From contig JXTC01000024.1 in the NCBI GenBank assembly GCA_002914845.1, positions 637,715 to 701,714 on the forward strand: DNA of 64,000 bases. The letters run 5' to 3'. Within the stretch, counting starts at the first letter, position 1, and every line of letters begins with the position of its first letter. Position numbers and translations under genes: made by a program. This document shows, piece after piece, positions 1 through 10,218 of this stretch. The DNA comes from Trema orientale. Taxonomy: Eukaryota; Streptophyta; Magnoliopsida; Rosales; Cannabaceae. Under the pieces are notes generated by a model. The model did no database searches, was not told the origin of the DNA, and saw only the letters and a list, made by a program, of their open reading frames with translations.

Positions 1-975
1 TCGAATATTTTCAATATATACACTTATAACATCCATACCTGATTTGACGATAAGGTTGATGATGTGACATGCACAACGTTGATGCAGTAAGAATCTTCCA
101 GTGTATGAACTTATCAAATTGCTAAGTAATTTTATGGCCTTTGTGTTTGCGCTAACATTATCTAAAGTGATAGAGATAATGCGATTCGCTATGCCATATT
201 CTTCAATAACATTTAAAATTCTATCTCTAATAATTTCAGCAGTATGTTTATTATCAACAACTCGAAAACCAATTATTCTTTTTTGCATTATCCATCTTGA
301 ATCTAAATAATGTGCAACTACACTTAAATAATCTTGTTTAGAATTAGCACCCAAAATATCAGATGTCAAGGCAATACAAAAATTTAATGAAATTAATTCA
401 GTTATTAAATCTTTACGCATATTTTCATAAACTTTAATCAAATCACTCCTAGTAGTATTTCTAGAAACTCTTTTATAGTTTGGATAATAAGATGTTCTAA
501 TATGATCTTCATAGCTATTACAATCACCAAAACCTAATGGTAAATCTTTTATAGCAATTATACGTGCTAGAGACTCCCTAGCTACTATAGGATCATAGTT
601 CCAAGAACTTACCGAACCATCCTTGTTGAGTTGAAGTGTTGATTGAGTGGGCTCATTGTTTTTTTTGTGTTTGTTGACACATGTATCACTATGTCTTTTC
701 AAATGAGTGGTCCCGCTAGATGGTTTAGCAGTTAATGATTTCTTATAGTATTTACATCTTGCCATTTTTGTCTTCTTACCACCAGCCTCATCTTTGAATT
801 CCGGATCGAAATGGTCCTATACATCGGAAGTTGTCCTTGCACGTTTGGAGGTCGTGCTTGCACTCGGCGAACAACTATCTTGAAATTGTGTACAACTTCC
901 ACTAGCATTTGGATTAGTTTGCATTTCGGGGACTTGATCACCCTCTTCAGCTATGCGAATTTGGTCGTCATCCAT
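1..975 (-). pseudogene. hAT transposase with BED zinc finger, N-terminal part, nonsense mutated
   Basis: The start ATG is at 975-973. The frame reads an acidic N-terminus (MDDDQIRIAEEGDQ), then a TAG stop at 819-817 where hAT proteins normally have the Trp of an SDVW-x-HF motif (TGG to TAG). The same frame then stays open to the window edge: a BED finger (ARCKYYKKSL..GTTHLKRHSDTC) whose second Cys is Tyr, the YPNYKRVSR region, the DILGANSK..YLSVVAHYLDSRW region, and the hAT core HQRCACHIINLIV at 65-30. The family encodes a DDE transposase acting in the nucleus. Both the stop and the lost zinc ligand suggest an inactive copy. One ambiguous base (N) is at 994. Confidence 0.85.
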
Positions 976-1347
976 TTCCAAATCAATAGGGATNTAAACA
1001 ACTAAATATACTACAAATTAAATAAATTAAAAAGATAAGTGTGATAAATAAATTAAATCGTACCTTCAATTAAGCTTTATGAGTTGTGGAGAGTTTGGAC
1101 TTTGGAGATTATAAAATATAATTACTAATAATTAGTAAATAGTAATTAGATAAGAGAGAAAAAGATAAAATTGAGAATATAATTAGAGATTTAGAGAGAA
1201 AGAATGAGAGAATAAGAGAGTATTTGAAAATTGTTAAGTGTGAAAAAAGAGTGGAGAGTGTAAGGTATTTATAGTGTAAGAAAATATTTTTTATTATTTA
1301 AAAAAAAATAGTTTAAACATAAAAAAAAAGGATATATATAATATATG

Positions 1348-1373
1348 CCAACGGTAACATTTGTTACCGTTGG
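1348..1373. repeat. perfect 12-bp-arm palindrome in hAT subterminal region
   Basis: CCAACGGTAACA, a 2-base spacer (tt), and its exact complement TGTTACCGTTGG, followed at once by another direct copy of the left arm (1375-1386). Such short repeated subterminal motifs are typical transposase-binding arrays of hAT elements. The role here is inferred. Confidence 0.6.
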
Positions 1374-1954
1374 GCCAACGGTAACATTTGGAAATTTTAT
1401 ATTTAAGGGCCCAGATACAATTTTTTTTTTTTTTTTTTAGATTTTAAGCTTACAATTTTTTATTTTATTTTAGATTTTAAAGGCCCAGATTCGTCTGGGC
1501 CCAAAAAAAAAAATAAAAAAGGGGGCTGGACCGCGAATCCCAGGCCCAACCCGGCCCTGCCCCTAGGGCCGGGCTTGATCCGGGCCCTAAAAATATCGGG
1601 CCGGGCCAGCCCACGGGCCACTCTACCGGACCATGGGCCGGCCCGTTGGGCCCGGCCCGAATTACCAGCACTACTTGTAACCAACTCTACATTTGCAATT
1701 TTAGTGGGACCTTCCTAGTCTTTTAAATATGTGGGGACCATGGTACTTATAAGGCGTGACTAGTACTTTTTTTTCTAAGAAACGGACATCATCTATAGCC
1801 GTCAAACACATATTTATCTTTTTGAAAGGCCAATCAATAAAAACAAAAAAGTCAATCTTTCCATTGTCACACGTAAAACATCACATACTAGTCTAATAGC
1901 TCCTGGTCAAAAGACAAATAAATACTACGTATCAAAAGCTTGTACAAATATTTA

Positions 1955-2312
1955 GGTCTGGTTTAGTTCGCCTATTTGAATGTGTAATATTTAAATAAAA
2001 ATTATAGAATATGTTATAATTAGAATATGAGACATTTGAATGAAAAAAATAGTGGAATATGCTGTAATTAGAATAAGAGTATTGGAATGGACCATTCAAA
2101 AACACCTCTCTCCCTCCATTCTCATTCAAGACACAAAAAAACCATTCTAATGGTTACTTTTTCGAATGGACTATTTGAATGGAAAAACTGTATTGTTGAA
2201 ACAAACACACATTCTAAAAGATTTGAATATAAAAACTGAATTGTTGAAACAAACACACATTCAAATAGATTTTTCATTCCAATAGAATGGAATGGTTAAA
2301 ACAAATGGGGCC
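1955..2312. mobile_element. Tourist-like MITE (PIF/Harbinger type)
   Basis: A 358-bp element starts GGTCTGGTTTAGTT and ends with the complement of GGCCCCATTTGTTT, flanked on both sides by TTA (1952-1954 and 2313-2315), the usual PIF/Harbinger target duplication. The termini match at about 8 of 14 positions. Inside are many repeats of ATTC/GAATG words (attccaatagaatggaatgg), and no coding potential. Element type is inferred from TSD and terminal sequence. Confidence 0.55.
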
Positions 2313-2315
2313 TTA

Positions 2316-4150
2316 ATTATTGTATTAGGTATACAAATTCCATCAGGCTAATAATAAAATAGTAGACCCCAATTTTTTTTGGAGCTTATAGAAATATGAC
2401 CAAATTTTAGGCCCAATTTCAGTAAATGTCCCTTTGTAAAATGTTATAGCAAAATGTCCGGTATATATGCATATATACCAAGTGTAAAATTTTATATACC
2501 AAGTATAAAAAATTATATACCCAGTGCATTTCAGTACAGTAACTAAAATTGGTAGATACTCATATCTACCAAGTGTAAAAATATATATACCTGGACATTT
2601 AGCTATAAAATTTTAAAAGTGGACATCTACTTAATTAAATTTAAAATTTTAGTTATCCACCTAAATTTCTCTTTTTTTCCCCTCTCCAAACAATATGACA
2701 CGATTTTAAACTGCATCTTATTTCAAAACTAAAACCGAACAATTTAATGTTTTGTGATTAAAAATTATATACTATATCATTTGGTCGATTGGATATCATA
2801 ATAAGATCCGTCTTATATAAACCAAAAGAAAGAGGATTTTTAACATTTTACCTATAAAAATCCAAATGAATTACAAAAATACTGAGGTCAAGGTTTTTTT
2901 TTCCCCAATTTTAGGACCATTTTTAGTAGAAAAATATTATTTTAAAATCAGAAAACTATCATTTTTAAAATAGCTACTAGTTATCTATTTTTGAAAATTG
3001 GTTACCGGTTATTAGTTACTATTTCAAAAAATAATATTTTTCTAATTAGATTTTAAAAATGACATTTTCTAATAAAACCATATCAAATCTTGAAAAAAAC
3101 ACAGCCCACCGTATTTTATAAATTTTTTTTTCTAAAAATGCTGTACAACCCTAATTTCCCCAAAGAAATACTGCCTGGTGATCAAGTTCAAGTGATTAAG
3201 TACCTTTGGGATGAACAACGTTCGGCCGGTTGGATTTAATTTCCTTTGTTACGTATTAAGTGGAAGAAAAAGGAAGAACCAGCAAATGGAAAGAAAGGGA
3301 GAAAGGGAAGATGAATGAGAATTTTCATATTGTTGCGATCATGTGTGGATCATTGGATTAGATGAGATATCCACGCGGTATAAAATTGGCTGAAAATTAC
3401 TGTCAATGAAGGCATGCACTTAGTTAACGGCTTGTTATATGTAGACAAAGATATTGATATACACAAAGCTAGAAATATATCCATAAAAATCGTGATCCCC
3501 TACCTTGTCAATGTAGTCAAAAGAATGCGAATGTTATATATTTATTTGCCTTCGTGAAGTTCGTGGTAAGCCTCTTATTTATGGTTTATATCTGTTGAAC
3601 TATGTACACATACATGGAAAGCTGAAATATGTCAAACTATTAGCCAGCCTACAAAAGCCGATAGTTATAGGATTCAACTAACGCCGTGTTTACTAATCCG
3701 TAACCGTAATGAATTGGAATGAGAATAGAAATTAAGAAAATTATACTTTTAACCTTTTATTCATATACTTATTTATTTGAAGCACAATATTTTTGGAAAT
3801 GCTGGATGATTCAACTTTTGATTTCTTATCATTATTCTTTAAACTTATCATATTCCCTTTCTTTTCATTATGGATCAGTAAACATGCCCAAAATCTTATG
3901 TTTGTCTTCTCTCTTGCTTTCTTTTTTTGTTATTTTATAAACGTTGTTGTATTTTTCGGATACTCAACGTCAATAATATGTCGATTATCGAGCACGTACT
4001 CATAACTGATCATTATGTAAGCATATATCCATTTGACATCGATTTTGGACTTAAGTAGCTTACTAGTATATGTCGACAGGTCAATTAAGAAACTCGCGCG
4101 TGCATACACACGTATATGTATAGAGCCATAATTCAATAGATATTTTTTTA
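2316..4150. other. AT-rich intergenic DNA, no gene seen
   Basis: No conserved reading frame. Around 2440-2600 there are repeated phrases of the form tataccaagtgtaaaa (four imperfect copies), and 2890-3080 contains complementary A/T-rich stretches, probably old MITE debris. The open frames around 3719-4005 are low-complexity hydrophobic translations of AT-rich DNA. Confidence 0.5.
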
Positions 4151-4164
4151 ACTTGCCTATAGGT

Positions 4165-4457
4165 TACTATTATTTGAGTAATACCTACTAGATTGGCATC
4201 CATATATAATATATATATATGGGCACCAATCCAGGAAGTATTTTTTTTTACCTATGTATAAGTATCAATTTGGCCAATGAAAATTTTTTTTGCACATTTT
4301 TTTATATTAAAAAGTAAGAGAGAGAAATAACATTAATGATGCACGTCTTTTTATGTACATCATTATAACCGTTGGATCACCATTAGATAATTTCTAATGG
4401 CTAAAAAAAAATAACTACACATAGGTAAAAAAAAAAATACCTACTGAATTGGCAACC
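4165..4457 (+). mobile_element. (TA)n-flanked MITE family, copy 1, plus tail of a second copy
   Basis: The full copy is 4221-4457. It begins GGGCACCAATCCAGGAAGTA and ends CTACTGAATTGGCAAC, so the termini form an imperfect ~20-bp inverted repeat. It lies between (TA)n tracts (4203-4220 and 4458-4472). The core has GGCCAATGAAAA, a GCACGTCTTTT word and TAGCCGTTGGATCA-type words, shared with copies at 48674, 50243, 52188 and 54594. Directly upstream, 4165-4200 (aatacctactagattggcatc) matches only the right end of the family, so a truncated copy abuts this one. No ORF. Confidence 0.75.
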
Positions 4458-4472
4458 TATATATATATATAT

Positions 4473-6093
4473 CGAATATGTAGGAAAGCTGGAAGTATGC
4501 ATACATGAATGACGAAAGAAAAATGAGAAATGCTAGTTACATTTGTTTTTATATTCTCTTTTATAGTCTCCTGATCTTATTATTTGATACGTGAATTTCA
4601 CTATGGTGTATTACATCATCAAAATGTTAAACTAGATACACTGAGACATGAGATGTAAAATAGAGTAAGAAAGATAATGTATTTAATTAGCACACCTCAA
4701 TAAAAATGTGATACATTAGGTTAGGATGGGTATGATAAAGATTTGACAGTATTAGTATTTATGAAGCTATATATCAATACACATCTGAATTGAGTGGCTC
4801 ATTCTTATTGCAGCTAAAATGAATTGAAGATTTGGAAGTAGTAATTTTGCCAAATTATATTTTCGAGTTAATCGTTATATTGATCCTTAAATTATCTCAA
4901 ATTTCAATTTAGTCCTTCCTTTTTAAATTCAATATATGATTGGTTTCAAAAGGTCGGTTACTGCATCACACATCGTTCAATTACACTAGCTACCATGTGA
5001 TGATGTTTAAAAATATATGGTATGGACTCAAATACATCAATTCACAAAGTATTTTATGCAGAGGATGATGGACTGAAAATTCAGAATGTACTTAAACATA
5101 TCATTGGTGATCATTGGAACAAGTACTCCTTGTCACAGTTGTTTTAGTGCCCTCCTAATTGTCAAGTTTAATATAAAGACCTTCAGTATTTGCAAGTAGA
5201 TGTGAGGATAGAAGGAAAAGGCAATGAAAACTTTTTCTCAAAATTTGCCCTTTTCTTCTTGCTCAAACTTTGGCTAGGGCTATTGTCCAAAGTTTTTTTT
5301 TTTTTGGTTTTTTTTTTTTTTTTGAAAGATACACAATTTTTTTTTTAATAAAGGAAAAACAAAAAGGGACTCTTATCCTAATAGCCTATTTGGAAGAACA
5401 CTTGAGAATAAACTTGAAAATTAACTTGGACTAGTACAATACGCTTCAATGGTCATATTTAGATAAAGATCTTATCACACATTTGCGTATACTATTAACA
5501 CTAATGACATGGCATATGATAAATCGTGGATATGTGGACTTTTCCAGGCTGGCGTACGTATAAACATTATTGAAGGTCATGGGTTGGCACGTACCGCAGT
5601 CTTAATGGATAAATTAAGCTCATTCTTGTGGAATGGAAACATGGTATGGCCCTCCTCCCACCTCACCAAATTATGATCATAGCACATTCTCTCTCTCTAA
5701 ACAGAGGCATCGGCTTTAAATTTTTGTGACGAATGACTTCACGTCACTATGATATGTTTCCAATTTCCTTGCTTCTTTACATCTAATATCTATGTCAATA
5801 TAATAACTTATAGATCCCCAGAGCTAAAAATAACTGTATATATATCTTCTCAAGAATATCCACAAAGTGTATGCACCGAAAAGAAAATAAGTCCTTTTGC
5901 GGGGGAAAAAAAAAAAAGATCAGCTGATCTGTTTTTATGCTTATATCAGAACCAAACACAGAATATATCCCAAACACAAGAATATTTGGGTACATATGAC
6001 TCCGGATTTTGTTAATTGTTTGCTGGGGATGTATACAACAGCTCTTTTATCATTTTTCGTGATAGTTAAAACTAAAAGTTATTCTTGCATTTT
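4473..6093. other. AT-rich intergenic DNA, no gene seen
   Basis: Poly-T/A tracts near 5290-5350, no recognisable protein and no inverted-repeat element that I could delimit. Open frames at 5749-6148 are AT-rich translations without family resemblance. Confidence 0.5.
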
Positions 6094-6496
6094 GGGCTTA
6101 TTTAGATTTACTTTCGTTTTTTATTTTTTTTTTCAAACAGAAAAATAGAATTCTTTTTTGAAAGTGTGTTTGGCAACTTTGTTTTCGTTTTCAGTTTTTA
6201 AAAATTATTACCAAAATTTTCAGAAAAAATGGTAACAAAAAATTTCTAATACCTTTTATTTTTTTAAATAAATTTTAAAAACTAAAAAGCACACATACAT
6301 ATATACATAAGTGTATATACAAATATATATGTGTACATATATAAATATTATTTGTATTTTTTTAGTTTTTAAAATTAAGTAGTGAAAATAAATTTACTTA
6401 ACATATTTTTTATTTTTAAAATTTAAAAATTAAAATAATAATTTTATTTCTATTTTCAATTTATTTAAACATTGAAAGTGAATCCAAACAAGAGAC
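6094..6496. mobile_element. MITE-like element with ~25-bp inverted termini
   Basis: The left end GGGCTTATTTAGATTTAC and the complement of the right end GTCTCTTGTTTGGATTCAC match over most of ~25 bp. TTT flanks both sides (6091-6093, 6497-6499). The interior is A/T homopolymer-rich with no ORF. The ends resemble the GGGCTTGTTTGG termini common in plant Tourist/hAT MITEs, but the short T-only duplication could be chance. Confidence 0.45.
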
Positions 6497-6499
6497 TTT

Positions 6500-7590
6500 T
6501 GGCTAGTATGATTTTTTTTTTTTTTTGCCTTTCTTTTGTTAATAATTTAAGTCTTACTTTGCATCATTAATTAGTATCTAATATTCAGGATAAAATTGTA
6601 TGTCGCTTCTTCACTGTCACCCTAATAGTGTCGCACCAATGTGTGTGTGACACGGTCAACAATTGATTGATGTCTTATAAATTAATTTAATTGAGACGTG
6701 TAATTAACAGATGCTACCTAGACCCTTCATTCTTGACCTCAAATCTAGTGTCCAAATTCCAATATTGTTATCCGAATTGGTCATTTAAAATTGAAATTTT
6801 TATCTAATAAGTATTTAAATTTATAATTTTCAATTATATTCATTTCTTGGTTGTAAATGAATTCAGATATCATAATTAGAAAATTAAGAAGGTTTCCACA
6901 AATTAAAAGAAGGGAAGGCCTTGTTCCTACTTTTTAATTTCGGAAATAGCCTAAAAAATTCCACATGTTCATCTTCTTACATGGTACTAGCCTTTATACC
7001 TCTTTATTTATATATCATACATTTCTTTATTTATTTATTTTTGCTTTCTCATCCTTTACACGAGAAAGGCAATGAAAAATAAAAGAAAGCCAGCTTTATT
7101 ATTCTATTTGCTCAATGCATCTAATTAATACTGGACGTGGTGTTAGATTCAAAGACTATTAATATGGGTACTCATGCATTAATTACTCACTGCCAAATTG
7201 GGTCATTGACCCTTCCACCAAAATAGATGCCAGAATCCAATACGGTTGCCATCTCCGATGGTGCCGATAAATCAACTTGCATCGTATTACATGGACAAAT
7301 CCTTATTGAAAAAGGTTGAAATACGAACAAGATATTTAATGCTTGAAAATCCTTTATAAGTTGCATCACGTCACAATTAAATTTAGACATTACCGTGCCC
7401 AATTTGAGACAGAAAAGGCACAGAGATTTTTAATGCGGCATAATTTTCAACCATAAATTATCTTAAAGCGGAACTAGTATATTTAAAATTGGGAAGTTGA
7501 AATATGCTACATTATTTGTACGAATATTTTGTGGGGAAAAAAAAAAGAGTGTCCCTGCATAGTGTTACCTTAAAGGATAAGCCAAAAGTA
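6500..7590. other. intergenic DNA, no gene seen
   Basis: AT-rich, no conserved frame. A 71-codon minus frame at 7187-7402 has no family resemblance and no splice context, so it was not called. Confidence 0.45.
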
Positions 7591-7643
7591 TGTAAGAAAA
7601 TCTGAATCTGAATTTTAAATTAGACTTCTCCCACATGGATAGT

Positions 7644-9821
7644 CTGAAACGGAGTTAGGATTTTTCATCAGGGGAGCTAGATTGTAATTATAATTAAAAA
7701 AAATAAGTATTACAATTATACTCAACGCGTTTTCTTCTATTGAAAGCGTTTTATAATAAGTTCGTTATCAATATCATTAAAGATATATTTTTTAATTTAA
7801 ACAAGCAAATTGCCATTTATCCATTGATCACCCATTATATTACGTAGATAATTCTTTAAAAACTTTATAGAAGAGAATACCTTTTCCACAGTATTAGTAC
7901 AGTATTAGTAGTAAGTGGTAGAATTAATGCCAATATCACAAGTCAATAAACGGGAGGATAAACATTATGTCTTCTTGTCTCAACCATTTTTTATTCGAGA
8001 TCACCGATACTTTTCAATCCACTGAATTTCTCATTGGAATGCATATCAATTATATATATTTCAAGTTAATCATCAAGGTCCATGAGTTCTATTGTAGATA
8101 ATTTCTTTGGATAATACTCAGTAAAGTGAATTAACTTTTTCTTGTCAAAAGCTGAAAAAATATCACATGGACACAAGCATGCCATACAAAGAAGCAAGCC
8201 CGTATTTACCTCGTTGAAGCGATTACTTAACTCCTGAAGTTGTATATCAATGATAGAATAAAACAACTCTACACGAAAGTAGTATAAATATATGATCTCA
8301 TGAGCTTTACGTCGTGATCTACTTCGAGCGAGAAAAGTATCATTCATATTAGGAACAACTATATTGTGTTTTCCATAAAAAGTAGAAACTTGATCAAGAA
8401 AAGAATCTCATCCAATGTCTTTCGTCATTTACAATCGTTGCTTACACAATTTGATCAAATTCATAGCAATCACAATATCTTGATTTTTTCTTTATAATGC
8501 TTTTGATAACTTATTTATCATTCCCAATAATGTTCTCATCAAATATAAAGTGAACACGAAATCAAATGATCGATTCTAAAAGGTTACTTTGCTTCATATC
8601 TTTGATCAGAGTTTGTTCCATCTTTTACAATTATCGAAGAGAACATATTAATCAAGCTTAGTAAAGTACCATAACGAGATCCCGAACGAGTATCACCCGA
8701 TCTTTTAAAAATACTTTATTAATTTAAACCTCGTCCACTTGACATGTCACCACTCTTGAGTGTTTTAAATACTATAGCATCTTGTTTTTGTCAAAGTATA
8801 TCACAACACTTTGAGGAAGCTCCAATAATATTTACCATACTAGTAAACAAATAAAAAAATGATGCTACTTGAATATATTTCTTTGCCACAGCTACAAGAA
8901 TAAGTTGTAATTGATGAGCAAAGCAATACACATAAAAAGCAGATGAATTTTCTTTCAAAATAAATATTTTCAAACTATTGAACTCACCTTATATATTACT
9001 TGCACCATCATAATTTTGCCCGTGTAATCTAGATATACTTAATCTAGATTTTAATCTTTTGAAATATCTTTCCATATCTATTCAAGTATATTTAAAATTA
9101 GTTGTTAGAATCTCTTAAAAAAATAATTGTTAGGAAAGTAAATAAAACACTACTTGTTAGTTTACTGAATAATCAATAAAGACAAAAGACTATTTAATTA
9201 TTTACTCTTGTCTTGAAGCACATATTTTTTGTGCTTCTATTATGTCACGACCAGATTCAGTGCAATGAATCTAGCCCAATTTATTATACAATCTTTGCCC
9301 ATTTTACTTTATTTTTGTTTAGCTTTTTTTTTTTAAAATAAATTTATTTTTGTTTAGTGATTGAGAGAAACCTAAACTTGTTAATATGCCATCTGTTGGA
9401 GTTGGAAATCAAGACTAATGTTTTGGATCTGTTATTCTCTAGGTTGAACTATTGATAAATTCTTGCTATGATCCCAAAATTTTGGATAAATAATCTTTTC
9501 ATTTTTTTTTTTCCTTCACAAGTAGGTTAATACTCAAAACTAAAAAATATATATTTAGTAAAAAAATATCATCAAGTCGTCTATAAATTTATAATTGTAA
9601 AATAGTAATAGTCTAAATAGAAATAAAACTATAAATTAAAGAAAGGAATTCAAATAATGGTTCATAAGACTTGTGGGCTTTTATTGTATATTTAAATTTT
9701 TTAGATAGACTTAATTGTTTTTTATTCAAACTTTTATAGGAGTTATATTAACATTTTTTATAAATTTAATGAAAATTAAAAAAAAAATTAAGGGGCTGCT
9801 TGTGTGCCAGCTCCACCGCTG
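7644..9821 (-). mobile_element. complete but degenerate hAT transposon (DUF4371/TTF-type)
   Basis: The element is bounded by an exact 8-bp direct repeat TGGATAGT at 7636-7643 and 9822-9829, the target-site size of hAT. Its ends are diverged: CTGAAACGGAGTTAGG at the left and CAGCGGTGGAGCTGG (complement) at the right, both resembling the CAGTGGCGGAGCTAGG termini of this hAT type. It carries a minus-strand transposase pseudogene. Length is 2178 bp, shorter than an intact element would be, so internal DNA has probably been lost upstream of 9085. Confidence 0.8.
7690..9085 (-). pseudogene. hAT transposase relic (ZMYM1/DUF4371-like)
   Basis: Translated pieces on the minus strand, in order from 9085: GQNYDGASNI, KENSSAFYVYCFAHQLQLIL (8940-8880), a long piece at 8347-8066 with RSRRKAHEI, LFYSIIDIQLQEL and SRFNEVNTGLLLCMACL, then IDMHSNEKFSGLKSIGDLE, and finally the hAT C-terminal dimerisation motif VEKVFSSIKFLKNYL near 7890-7850. 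In-frame stops separate pieces (for example around 8075, 7995 and 7940) and frames change between 8790 and 8350. The family is the plant zinc finger MYM-type protein 1-like hAT transposase. Not functional. Confidence 0.8.
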
Positions 9822-9879
9822 TGGATAGTTATATTACCGTTAATTATTATGTAAGAAATCTGAGTTATAGATTAGACTT

Positions 9880-10055
9880 TTCCACCTGTAGGCCACGGAT
9901 GTAGTCCCTTCGAGGGGACCAGTCTCATTCATATTTTGACCAACGCAGGTCATATTTTGACCAATCTGTGTTGGCCAAAATATGACCTGTGTTGGTCAAA
10001 ACATGAACGGGACTGGTCCCGTAAGTGGACTTCATCCATGCCCTCCACATGTATA
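9880..10055. repeat. long near-perfect palindrome (foldback element) upstream of the pathogen-related gene
   Basis: Centre at 9965-9970 (tctgtg). The inner ~48-bp arms match with only about five mismatches (left GGGACCAGTCTCATTCATAT; right ends in the complement ATGAACGGGACTGGTCCC). Matching continues outward with more mismatches through GGCCACGGATGTAGTCC on the left and GGACTTCATCCATGCC on the right, about 85 bp per arm. Each arm also holds two copies of the word CATATTTTGACCAA. It ends about 100 bp before the predicted TATA box, so it lies in the proximal promoter. Confidence 0.85.
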
Positions 10056-10152
10056 GCTATATATATATATATTACATAATCATTATGTGATAATGCATTC
10101 TAGCTTTTAAAAAAATAAAAATAGAAAGGAATTATTAGTGCATTTCTTTTGC

Positions 10153-10160
10153 TATAAAAA
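10153..10160 (+). promoter_or_regulatory. probable TATA box of the pathogen-related gene
   Basis: TATAAAAA lies 66 bases before the ATG at 10219, which would place transcription start near 10185 and leave a leader of about 35 nt. Confidence 0.6.
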
Positions 10161-10218
10161 GGTCTCAAGTGGAAGCCTTTCTTGTGAATTAACCTTTGGA
10201 GAGAAAGTATCTTACAAA

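Larger units (their letters stand above)
1..1673 (-). mobile_element. hAT DNA transposon, 5' part (cut by left edge)
   Basis: Read on the minus strand the element begins at 1673 with TAGTGCTGGTAATTCGGGCC, followed by about 190 bp of GGGCCGGGC-rich subterminal DNA (1483-1673), then AT-rich leader, then a transposase reading frame (975 down to 1) that runs off the window. Plant hAT elements often have such GC-rich, direct/inverted subterminal motifs. The expected 8-bp target copy would be 1674-1681 (cttgtaac), but its partner lies outside the window. The transposase is broken, so this copy is non-autonomous. Confidence 0.8.

Noticed and set aside
1460..1684. Two GC-rich minus frames (Gly/Pro/Ala/Arg-rich)
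   Set aside because: Translation of the GGGCCGGGC subterminal repeats of the hAT element, not a gene.
3719..4005. Hydrophobic open frames like small membrane proteins
   Set aside because: Low-complexity AT-rich DNA, no homologous blocks, no splice or TATA context.
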